The translations under genes were made by a program, and so were the position numbers. This document shows, in pieces, positions 12,466 through 23,800 of a stretch of DNA of 64,000 nt. Source of the stretch: Protula sp. h YS-2021 (lineage: Eukaryota; Annelida; Polychaeta; Sabellida; Serpulidae); the NCBI GenBank assembly GCA_949752745.1, contig OX457029.1, positions 43,448,500 to 43,512,499 of the forward strand, in the 5' to 3' direction. Each line of letters begins with the position of its first letter. The first letter of the stretch is position 1. The notes below the pieces were generated by a model. That model was not told the DNA's origin. It did no database searches and was given only the letters and a program-made list of their open reading frames with translations.

Positions 12466-13413
12466 ACCCAGCAAACATTTTGACGTCGTGACCCGATGTT
12501 TTTTAATTCGCACTGACGTGCCAGTTTTGGTTGTATATGAAATAGAACTGACGTCGCATTTTCAACGTCAGGATGACGTCAGATTCCGACTTTAGGTTTT
12601 GGTTACATATGAAAAAGAACCGACGTCGGATTTTCAACGTCAGTGTGACGTCGTATTCGTATATTGTTTGGTTAAAAAGGATATTGGAACTCAAAACTGC
12701 AATCGGGTGTTTTATTCCTCTTGATCACCTTGTTCAACATCACCCAACAGCCTCACTCGTAATCTCATTTGCAATAAAAAATACGGGACGATGGACTATT
12801 ACATGGTCCGTCGTCCCGTATTTTTTATTGCAAATGGAGTAGAAAGTGACGTGTTAGGCAAATAAATAGTTTTGGAATATGTGAGATATTCCTAAATACC
12901 CCAATAAACATAAATACAAGCATTCTTTTTACCTTAAGAACAAATGCAACCAAATATGAACTGTAGTTTCGTTCAACATCCGACATATGTGCAAATCGTT
13001 AAGCATCCAAAGCTGTTTTTAGCTGGGCTTTGAATTTCCCAATGAAATGATAAATTAAAATATAAAAACAACCATCTTACAGGCACGAAGCATTTTTACA
13101 ACGCATTAACGACACAGAGCATTTTCTAGGAACGTTCCATAAGTACTCAAGGTCATAACGAAAGCCAATGACGTAGCGAAGTGCTAAATGATTGACAACA
13201 CAACACGACATTTCAAAAGTTCATATTTGGGTGTATTGACGTAATGACCACAGAAAAAACATTTTACAAGCCGATTTTTTCGATTTCCGGCCATATACTG
13301 CGATCAAACATGACATTTTACGACGTTCCGAAACTTTATATTTAGTTGTATTGATGTCAAGACCAAATAACAACCATTTTACAACCATCAAAAGACGTCG
13401 GATGTTTTCTTGG
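12466..13413. mobile_element. CGACGTCGG-rich non-autonomous DNA element, copy 2
   Basis: The left end ACCCAGCAAACATTTTGACG matches the left end of the copy at 8398. The following 180 bp repeat the same order of motifs: TGACGTGCC, TTTTGGTTGTATATGA and CGACGTCGGATTTTCAACGT. The right end, AAAGACGTCGGATGTTTTCT at about 13391-13410, is a diverged version of the copy-1 right end. The element is about 345 bp longer than copy 1; part of the difference may be an extra segment with a near-perfect hairpin at 12766-12836. Confidence 0.6.
12766..12836. repeat. near-perfect 31-bp hairpin
   Basis: The left arm (12766-12796) and right arm (12806-12836) are reverse complements with a single mismatch, separated by a 9-nt loop. 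The core of each arm is AAAAAATACGGGACGA or its complement. It lies inside copy 2 of the CGACGTCGG element. Confidence 0.85.
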
Positions 13414-13575
13414 AACCAGGCTACGAGTTTCACTGTCTTGAAGGCTATTCTGTAGATTAACATTTTCCTCAACGTCTAAACAACGAAGGGAGATATACGG
13501 TATACAAACAACCAAAAACCAAAACCTGACGTTGATCCGGAGTCGTGTGCTGGGTCTATCCAACGTCGCAATGTT

Positions 13576-16500
13576 TACTGCGCAAATTCACATATACTTT
13601 GAAAATAAAAAATTGAGAAACTAAAAAGTGGAGCGCAAAATTAATATCCGGAAAGCTTATAAATATAGCATTTCTCATAGAACTTTATTAAAAATAATGT
13701 GACTATGCCAGTTGCATCGAAGCTATATGTTATAAGAAAGGTATTTTAGCAAAACATTGGAAAACCTTGGGATGTTGCAAAGTCCTCAATTTTTGAAAGT
13801 CAAAAAAATGTTCACTCTTAACAATTTTTTTTAAATGTAGGAGACAGCGTTTAGCAAAAGTGATTTTTGGTCCAAAACTGGCGAATCAAAACAATAAAAA
13901 GCATGCCCCCTCCCCACCCTTATAGCCAAATATTGGAGCTAATACTATGGGTAAAGCTTATGTGATAATAGATCACCTAGGCTAAAACCAGCCGGAATGT
14001 GTCAAACACAAGCTTTGGAGCCATTTAGTTGGATCAGTGTATATGAGATCAATCTATTTGTTATGGAGATTGGCGATATAATGGATACGTAAGGTAGAAC
14101 TCATTTTCGAAGTGTGAAAGCAGTGTTAACCCTTCGAAATGTGAAAAGAGACAAATAGAGACCTTTTGCAAGAAGTTTTTGTTTTTCTCAATTTTTACGT
14201 CTGAGAAAGCTTTTGAAACAAGACTGTTTTTGCAACCCAGTAGCAAAAATTACGCGTGGGAGCCACAAAAATTACGATTCTGAACTCTTTTAGTATATAT
14301 ATACTAATCTTAGTATATGAGTATATATATAATGGGGAAAACTGAAACGCTGTAGTCAACATGCATACACATGCTATACTCGCTCAATATACCTATGTTG
14401 ATATCATACCATGTGCCTTAATTGCCACATCAAAGCGTTTGCCTGCTTTAAAATGGGCTTCAATGGCAAAATTTCAATGTCCAATTTTGCATATAAAATA
14501 TTAATGTATACTGAAGGACAGAAGAAACTTAACAAATTTAGAATAAGAAATATATTTCACTTTTTGTATGTTAAGTTTCTTTGGTCCTTCAGTATGTTTA
14601 TTTCTAAGACAAATTAATCTGGATCTACTAGAAATACCACAGTATGTCTACGCCAAATTTTGGTATTCTAGCTCTAGCCGTCTCTGAAGAGATCGCGTGA
14701 CAAGGTTTTTTTTTCAATGTCCATTTTTTATTATAAAATGTAAATTAATGTCTAAAAAAGTTTCTACGTTATGTCTATGCCAGATTAAGTTGTCCTAGCC
14801 TTAGCGATCTCGGAGGAGTTTGCGTGACAAAGTTTATTAAGAAGTAATATCTTTTGACGAAATGAGTAAATATTCATCATCTTTTCAAAAAGAAGTATAA
14901 ATAATATTTCAAAAGTGGGGTAATTTATATCAGTTAGTTCTAAATGTAAACCGAAATAAGTTTTCATCAGTGAAAAGAAAGTATATATATGCATATTTTA
15001 TATCGTAATTTACAGCTAAATTTCAAATTTAAATGGGAATAGCACATTAAACATGTGCACAAGTGATTTAAAAACATAATTAATTACACCAATGTACTAA
15101 GTAATCAATTTTAGGAGCATGTACTCAGGAAGTAACATTTACTTCTGAATCCTGTTGCCAAGTTAAAACTTTTCAAGAAACTTGTTCACATATCAAGTAT
15201 TTTACTTATTTTTCGTTCGACTGATCAAAACCAAGCGTAGATTCATTTTTAGGTTTTGGGTAAATGATTCAAATTATATCATGTGTGAAATAAAATGTCA
15301 TATAATCTTAGTCACAATTCTTTTTACAATTCACAATCTTTGTCACAAATATTATTTTACTCAAAATAAGATCTACTTCTTGCAAACACTTCGTTGCACA
15401 AAGGATTTTTAGTTTTCATTTTTGAAATTTTTTTTAAACGTAAAACTTGGAAAGTTAAGTTCTAGCAAAACGTCTGTAATGACCATTCAGCATCTTTCAA
15501 GTAATGGATAAGGTGGCTTTAGTGATCGGTGAGAATAGGTCGTCACGTTGGTAACTTATATATGTACAACCAGCTCAGTGTGTATTATACCATGTTAATT
15601 TTATAACGTATTTGCTGTGTGCGGGTTCTGCTAACAAGTTCTTGTGAGGCGAATTCTATATAGCACTGCTTTGACCACAACTATTACACAGCACTTTTAA
15701 AATAAAAATGAAAGACATTGAGTTTTTTTCTGAAATATCTAAATTTCTTTTTAAACGGTATTTTTGTGGCATTACATTTTGGATTTGGATGGTATTTGTG
15801 ACAGAAAATTATAAAAAATGGGAGTATTCCGTTGCGGCGTGAGACTATTTATTAACTATTTCAAATATCAATCAAGTTAATTTTATCTGGTAAAATAATT
15901 GTAAAAGAAAATATTATTCAGAAAGTTTAGCCGAAATGTAAACAAACAAGTGTGTCACTGAAAAAAGGTCTCTAGGTGAGAGTGCATGGGAAGGGAGGGA
16001 TTGGCACTTGGTAACTTAAATGATACCATGGGTGTCCAAAACGAGGAGAAAGGCTATAATTCTAAAGCCGGGCCTAGTCCTTGCAAAGTGCCAATTTCGT
16101 TACAAAGGAAGTTCTCCACATTTTCCACAAAAAGGGGATATTATTTTAAAATTAGGTGAAAGTGTGTAAATCGTTTTAAAAAGTCATGGGCAGATAAATA
16201 CATTATTCCATAAAGTTGAGCGAAGATAAACGTCTCACATATATTAAAAACAGTAGTTCATATTGCTTTGTTGGGGCGTTGATGTGATCTGAGACTCTAG
16301 GGTTTCATTTGAGGCACTAATTTTCCTATCTGAAAGAAAATGTGATTGGTACACCAAATAATTTCACGCCATAATGGAATGCGTTTTTTTCCATAGTTTA
16401 CTTTAGAGATTTAGATGCTTTAGAAAAACCTGCAATTTTTATGTATTTACTAAGGATAAAATGCAAAACATAAATCAGAACTAAGCTAACCAAGTATAAA

Positions 16501-17039
16501 ATACAGAATTTAATGCAATGCATTTCAAAAGCAGACTGGAAAAGTAGGAAAGTGGTTTTCTCGCATACATTAAAAGAAAACAGTGCTTTATAATTTCTAC
16601 TGTTTTAACCTTTGTTTGAATTCTTAAACCAAGTTGAACCTAAAACCTGGTCATACATCGGGTGAACTGGGTTTAGCTGAACCCTCAAACCTGTTTAAAC
16701 CGTTGTATACAAAATATACTCATCAAGTATTAGCCATACTCATCATGTATTAATATCACACATGGGTCTTCCATTTTATACGAGCGTGCAATTTATCAAT
16801 TGTATGCATTAAGTTACGTGTCATATGTTAAAGTCAGCGTTGTGGAATATGTTGTGGTTAAATAGGGTTTTAAAGTTTTCAGTATTTCATACTAAAAATA
16901 TTATACAGTATACCACAAGTTATGAATGCTTCTACGTGGTTCGCAGTTCTGGCAGAATTACTCAAAAACAACACTTTTATATGTCCTAATACTTAGTAGG
17001 GGATGTCATATGTATATTTTGCACGCCACTAGACAATTA
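13576..17039. other. non-coding sequence, no gene seen
   Basis: Frames are short and unremarkable on both strands. The only structured part is the inverted repeat at 14506-14596. A local A/T-rich stretch with TATATA runs lies at 14293-14330. Confidence 0.5.
14506..14596. repeat. imperfect inverted repeat, ~30-nt arms
   Basis: ATACTGAAGGACAGAAGAAA near 14508 is matched in reverse complement by TTTCTTTGGTCCTTCAGTAT ending near 14595. The arms extend to about 30 nt with two or three mismatches, and the spacer is about 33 nt and AT-rich. It could be a miniature foldback element or a decayed hairpin. Confidence 0.6.
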
Positions 17040-17788
17040 TACTCAACAAAAAAAGAAACGCAACTTTTTCAAATGGCTGTTATATTGTCAATACTGGACA
17101 GATAACAACAAAATTTTAGGTATAGACTCACAATCAATAGATAATTTCATTTCTCTAAAAATTCAAAGCTACATTCTTATCGTTACGCTGTAATGCTTAC
17201 GTAAACTGAAGGTATCCGAAAAGCAGTTCACAAGCCTAATATCTCGTGTGTCCTAATAGGGTTGAATAGGGTGTGACAAGCGGATCTGTCGGTCCTGGTC
17301 TGGGGTCGTTGACCGTGGCCTGCCCGTTCTAGGACGATCGGATGTGGACCCTGTTGTATCTAATCTTATTCTCAGGCGAGTAACCGTCGATTTGTGGACG
17401 CCAAACGCCCGCGCCACGTCAGTTGTTGCCGTTTTTCCACTTTCCAGCATGCCGATCGCACGCTCTCGCTGAATTGCGGTTAACCGTGCCATCGGTTAGG
17501 ATCGTTCCAGAAACTTCAAATTTTGTACAACGTGCACTCTTTTCTTAAGGGTTGAGACTATGAAAAAATAATTCAATAACTCTCAGCGGTTATTTCACAA
17601 TGTGCTAGACTACCAGTTTAGGTCACGTGACTGCTCGCTCCAGTTGTAAGATAGAGCGGGGAATGATTTTGACACATTGTTTGGACAATCATTTTCCAAG
17701 TAATAGAATGTACAAGAAAAATTAAATATACTAATAGAAAAAAAATTAACCCCTTCTATAGGTGTTGCGTTTCTTTTTTTGTTGAGTA
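17040..17788. mobile_element. Tc1/mariner-type deletion derivative
   Basis: The 749-bp element is bounded by TACTCAACAAAAAAAGAAAC and its inverted copy GTTTCTTTTTTTGTTGAGTA (17769-17788). TA dinucleotides flank both ends (17038-17039 and 17789-17790), which fits the TA target-site duplication of Tc1/mariner elements. The interior keeps the N-terminal part of a transposase on the minus strand (17253-17492). About 1 kb of the expected transposase, including the DDE catalytic core, is absent, so the copy is non-autonomous. Confidence 0.85.
17253..17492 (-). pseudogene. Tc1-like transposase, N-terminal DNA-binding fragment
   Basis: A 79-codon open frame starts MARLTAIQRERAIGMLESG and continues with VARAFGVHKSTVTRL, a helix-turn-helix of the Tc1/IS630 paired-like type. 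It is followed by a TGSTSDRPRTGRPRST segment that matches the GRPR AT-hook-like linker between the two HTH units of Tc1 transposases. Full Tc1 transposases are about 340 residues; the second HTH and the DDE domain are missing. The frame lies wholly inside the inverted-repeat element at 17040-17788. It may still encode a DNA-binding peptide, but it most likely marks an internal deletion. Confidence 0.85.
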
Positions 17789-20700
17789 TATTATTGCTCT
17801 AGCTTCTACAGGGCAATAAAGGTCTTAAGAAAACTTTCACGAGCACGTTATTTCCCTTTGTTTTCTTAGGTTACTTGTATTGATTACACCTGTTAATTGC
17901 ACCCAGAGAAGAAAAGTTTAATACCTAATACTATACACCAGGATGCAACGCAAACATGTGGCAATTGCGGCAAATGGCTCACCTAGATATCTGTTAAAAG
18001 AGTTTCCTCCTGTTATGAAAACAATAGCAGGTTAGATTTCTTCGCCTGTAATTAGCTGTACTTGCATCTCTGAACACTGGCACTAACAATGCAAACCGAT
18101 TAAAATCGATAACTTTTCGTTCATTCGCTGTTGAGTGTTGTACTGATCGTTTTTGGAAAATAGATTGAAAATATATAAAATAAACAGTGGGTTATGTATG
18201 GCACGTGTTATTCTATAAAACAGTTGTTGAATACCAGTCTCAGTTAATAAGTATCTTTCACTCTGATATTCCAACTTTAAACGCTATAGTTTTATATATA
18301 TGTTTAGCTCCGATAAGTTTTAAATCTTAAAGATGTTTAAATTTATAATAAACACAAGACATACAGTCGTTAACTTAGAAGTTATGGCAGAGCGGATGTG
18401 AAACTGACTGAGGGCAAAGAATATAAATGATAAGAAGGGAAAACAAGCGATTTTCAGCGCAAGTATGATGCTTCCGATGGTTGGGGTGGATCACTTGCTG
18501 TAAACACTGCAGATGTGAATCAAAAGAGTAAAAAATAAGTTTCTACAACCTCATCTTAGAATGCTTATTGAGGCTTGGAAATGTCACAATTTCTGACAAT
18601 GGAGACAGTATGCATCTTCATATTATAATTTTACTCTGAAAATAAAGAGTAACAAGAAAAGACATAATCTACACCACATATATTGAAAAAAAATCATAAA
18701 TAGACTTTTTTGTGTGAAGCATCTTTTAAACAGAGCAGGTTATGTATTAAAATATGAACTCAACGTGAATTATATTTATATTCCATTTAATATTAGTAAG
18801 TAATGCATTTATTTTTCACACATGCGCAGAAAACTATGAAACATATTTACATATTTAGCTGTTTGATGGTTTCAAAGTTGAGTTACTTTTTAAGGGTTTC
18901 AAAGTAAAGAATGTAAGGAGCAAAGGCAGATTAATTTTGCTACCATTTTTCTTAACTGTTTAATACGTTATAAGTATTTAAGTTAACGAACGTCTCAAAT
19001 GGAACAACCCATGGCACATCAACTCACCCCCAACCACATATCCCTCGGCAACTCCCTGTTATAACATTTTGTTGGAAAAGTCTTGTGTGTTGCCCCAAAA
19101 ATGAAATGACTAAAATAACAAATAAATAAACACATGTGATATTCATATTTTAAAATGAAGTGCCTCACAATTGAATATTATGAAATTAAAAGAATTACAC
19201 TACGGTAATCCAATATTTAAAATTATTTGGTTTGGAAAATTTTGCCTCGATTTATTTCGCATTTTATTCGTGAGCTGGTCAAAAGGTGCAGGCTGTTTGA
19301 ATGAATTTGAAAAGATGTACGTCAGATCATTAATCATTGGATAATTAGGTTATTTTCAACTTCATGATGACACTCCATTTTATTCACATGTTTATAAAGC
19401 AAAGAGAATTTACATCAATACTGTGGCAAATTCCATAGTAACGTGCAACACTATGGTATTTCTATTAGTTATGAAAGAATGGCCGAACGATATTGTCTGG
19501 TAAAACCAATAAAAATACGTCAGTTTCAAGTATTCGCATCCTCCCAACTTAGTCCGATCAATTCAACATTTACTGCCAACATCTTTCACGTTATCAACTA
19601 CTTAGAAAATCCTACATTACGATATTGCGGTATAAGTGAAATAGAAAAAATATATAGTAGTACCTTTTTAACAGGGTACAAGCTACCGTTAGTTGTGTGT
19701 CCCATTTTATTGTCCTATGCACATCTTTCTGCAAAAGCACTTTCAACTACTTCAAAGAAGCAATGTAAAAACGTCATTTTTTTATTTGCCATATAACTGT
19801 TTCTGATGACTTTGGATAAAAGGCCTATGAAGCAATCATGAACAAATGCATCATTAAACAGCTTCTGTTGTATCTCAATACAGCCCTCAGTTTCAAATGT
19901 GCATGTCAAACGAAGCCATTGGAAATTTTATGTTCCCATAACAAAATAATATAAATTGAAATAAATACAAAGCAAAGCCTTATTTTATTAAAATTTTACG
20001 TTGTCAGGAAAACTATTGAATAAAGTTTTATTCCATTATATTCAGCTATCAAAATTGTCAACAATTAATCAAGTTCCTAGTGGCTTGAAAAATGGCTCTG
20101 GCCACTTGTCTTCAATTTCACCAAAGAATATAATAAAGCGCATATTAATAAAACATACCTTTGGGCTTCGCATCTCAGTCTATTCTAAGCTAGCAAAATA
20201 TTCAGTTCAGAATTTTTGCTTAATTCTAACTCACAATCTACGTTACTAAGACCAAGGATTAGACTGGCTACACTGTGTTCCAGTGGACGATTAAAAAATG
20301 GAAAGTAGTTGCATCAGCAAACAAAAGAAATGCACAGACAAATACTTTCAGTTTTGCCACGCGATAGTGGAGCCTGCCAAGAAATAGCGAGTTGATTAAT
20401 GCTCCAGAGTAGAGTCTTCAGCCTGGGATTGTGCAGACTGATGGGGGGGGGGGGCTTTTGTTAGGAATCAATTTTTATTGTGACCATTTTTTAACCAAAT
20501 TAAAGCCCCGGTTGCTTCAACTGGGAAACAGTATCCGAACAGAAACCCCGGGGCTTTATATGGGGGACTTCTTTTCGGAAGCTCCCGGTATTGTTGTAAT
20601 ATTATTAGCACTGAGTATTTAGCTTGACGTTATTACATATTGTTTTATGTATCAGTAACTAATTAGTATTATATAAAAGTGCATTATTTTTCGATATGAA

Positions 20701-20894
20701 CATTGTAATGTCATGTGATTTGATTGACGAACCAAACAAATGAATGTAGCAAGAGAGCGGGATACTAATTCACAATCTTATGTATTCAACTACTTTGGCC
20801 ACCGTGTAGTAAGTTCTCAGTGCATCAATTCGCTGATCACTGGCAAATAAGTTCACAACCTGCTCGAGAACTAGCCAGTTCACTTTCGAGGACG
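17789..20894. other. non-coding sequence upstream of the GALC-like gene
   Basis: No supported gene was found on either strand. A G-run lies at about 20442-20453. The proximal promoter and 5' UTR of the downstream galactocerebrosidase gene should lie in the last few hundred bases, but no TATA box or initiator could be assigned with confidence. Confidence 0.5.
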
Positions 20895-23800
20895 ATGTTG
20901 TGGGCTTTTGTGATACATATGTTAGCTATCGTTCCACATGTATCAAGTATAAATGTAACTGATGAAAAACTCGGCAGAACATTTGATGGGATTGGTGCAT
21001 TGAGCGGTGGCGGTGTTAGTAGTGCTGTTTAATCGTAAATCTTATATTATCGACCACCAATCGTGATCTTACCTAGTCCCAGCGGACCATTTCTATCTTC
21101 CTAGGACAGAAAGGGCCTCAGTTCCTGCAATAGAAATGGCCATTGATCTCAAGTTTCGAGGCTCTGGATCATTTGGCGCACGTTCAAGGACACCGTATCA
21201 TTTCGCTGTGATTTAACTCCCCAAATCTAAAGTCGAAATTTGTCCAAGGTTATCGTCGCGAAGGGGGAGAGGGTACGAGTATCACCAGGGGCAGTTGTTC
21301 TGGAGGAATTATTCTAGGCCTGTCTGTAGTATCGAATATTATCGAACCACAAAGCTCTTAACTTTTGCATCGCGTCGCTCAGCAGGTGCACACAGTAGAA
21401 ATGGCTTTTGGACTACAAGTTCCGTATGTTTTCGTCAAAATATGTGTATTAAAATTTAAAAAAAAAACAACTAATTTTTCATCAGTATGTTTTAAAGTAC
21501 TTTTCAGTTTAGCTATGATGACTCTTCGTTTATACTTGTAAATGGCCACATGAAGTTTTTGCGCGATCACCTAATTTTCGCTGGCCATTCACATGATGTT
21601 CAACCAAAACTTTCAAATTAATATTGTCAGTTTAATATTAATTTGAAAGCTTCTTTGCAAAAACATTTGCGTAATTAATATATTTTCAAAGGCAGAACAA
21701 TGTACTCGTCCATTTTTGTTTCTTTTAAATATATCTATTTTTTTTCTGATCAGTGACCACTCGCCAGGCCCGGACCGTGAAATATCACGGGCCGTGTTGC
21801 CATGGAACACAGCCCTGTTTTCCACAGCTTGATTTTAATTTATAGTTCATCACAATATTTTTTCTGTTTCAGGCTACTTCAAAGCTGCTAATTAATTACC
21901 CTGAAAAAGCAAGAGCTCAAGTTCTAGATTTTCTGTTCAAGGTCAGTTATTTATTTCAGATGAATGGGATTATATGTCTCCCCCTAAGGGAGACATATAT
22001 AGGATTTGGTGTGTCCGTCCGTCTGTCTTGCCGTCCGTCTGTCTGTCCACAGTGTGTTCTGATGAAATTAATGAGTCGATTTTTCTCAAAAAATACATAC
22101 ATGTTGGGGTACATGTCTAGATGATGCCCGTGTTATTTTTTTTCGTTCCTTCACAAATTCTATTTTTGGCAAATTTTTGAACATAGGAGAGGAGGGGGGG
22201 GGGGGGTCGTGCATTTTTTTTCACTTTGGCAGGCTATATGATATCTCCAAATCAGTTCGTCGGATAAGGCTCAGATGTCGCAAGTTTGTTCCATTAGGCT
22301 GAAACGTGGCAAGAAGAACCCATATATAGTGTAAATGTTTACTGCGAAGTTTTTCTTCATTTTCTGTAAAAATGTATTTTTGGCGATTTTTTTCAATTTC
22401 TTGGGCTCGCCAGTGTTGTAATTTTAAGCAAGGAATTTTTTTCCACGTGACTAATTGGGGGGGGGGGGGGGAAGGGGGCCGGAGGAGACATATCCGTTTT
22501 TGTTTTAACAAAAACACTGGCCAGTCTAGTTTATTTGGCAGTGGTGGTAAATTAGGACACGGGCACTAGAATTTTGATAAGGCAAAGCAAATGGTTGTGC
22601 ACTTATAAAAGGGACAAAAATAGGAGATGCTCTTTTCACTTACTGAACTGAACTTCCGCGGCGGAGTTTTTTTTTCAGTTTTCTAATTATGTCGCCGCGA
22701 CAACGGATCAAAGTAATATTGTAACTTGAATAACAGAAGTGTGTTTTAAAGGATGCCTGCAGAACTCCTGAAGTGCACAAGGTTAGATTAGCTTCTGTGT
22801 CCGCGTTGCAGAATGATATTGCAATTCCCAAGAGAGAGTGAATTCTTTCCGTTTGGAAAGTGATTATGAATACATTATACCAATTTTTAGCATGATACTG
22901 TCAACATGACTTGCTTTATTTTATTAGCCTAACTGGGGAGCATCCTTGCAAATACTGAAGGTTGAAATAGGAGGTGATGGACAAAGCACAGGTAAATGTA
23001 TGTACTTGTATTGTACACAGTACCTGATAAATACCTAACCTAACCAGAATCAGATTAAGCAGAAGGTCTCACTGGACCAGTAGAATGCAGTAGTATTTTC
23101 TCAGCAACCGTATTTCCTCTGCAATAGGGGTTTTCCATGTGTTGTTGAAGAAGGGGACTGTTTTTGAGTTGATAAATTTAACATGAAGCAAGAAACTATG
23201 TTGTACGAAGAGTGTACAATTCACAAGCCTCTATTTAATGTGATTTATTGGACAGAGGGTACTGAGAGTTCACACATGCACGAAGAGTGGGATGAAGATT
23301 ATAACCGAGGCTACGAGTGGTGGCTCATGAAGGAAGCCAAAAAGGTGATTTGTGGTCTGGTACCGCATAATGTGGCGTGACGTCCTGGTTGTTTGTGACT
23401 GACTTCTTGGCTGCTTGTGACTTGCGTCTGTCACGGCTATACAGGGTAGATGTGACATATGCTTAACAAGTCAGATGAATATGAGCTTTAGATGAAAATA
23501 CTTAGCAACAAGCTTGTGGTGTTTGCAGAAATTGGTGGGGAACATGTAGTGGGTACGGTTATTTACACCATTATACCTTGGGAAATAGAACGTGATTCCT
23601 ACCGTCCTGAAGCGCTACACGCCCATCTCGGTGAAACGAGCATCGCATACTTTAAAAAAAAAAAGAATCGTTTAAACGCACACCTACTCGGTTAAGCGCC
23701 CACTTCAATTTTAAAAAAAGTGAAACAGAATTACAATGAAAACCATGACTGGTACTAACACGTACCACTCATGAAATATCCATATAGTGTATTAACGTGG

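Larger units (their letters stand above)
12010..13575. repeat. CAACGT-rich element split by a nested insertion
   Basis: CAACGT/ACGTTG motifs cluster at 12010-12320 and again at 13440-13575. Between them sits the separate CGACGTCGG-type element (12466-13413). The right part ends with GCTGGGTCTATCCAACGTCG. The simplest reading is one CAACGT-family copy interrupted by a later insertion, but the two halves were not aligned base by base. Confidence 0.4.

Noticed and set aside
19443..19796. Plus-strand frame of 117 codons
   Set aside because: AT-rich, no domain, no splice support and a composition like surrounding non-coding DNA; could not be supported as a gene.
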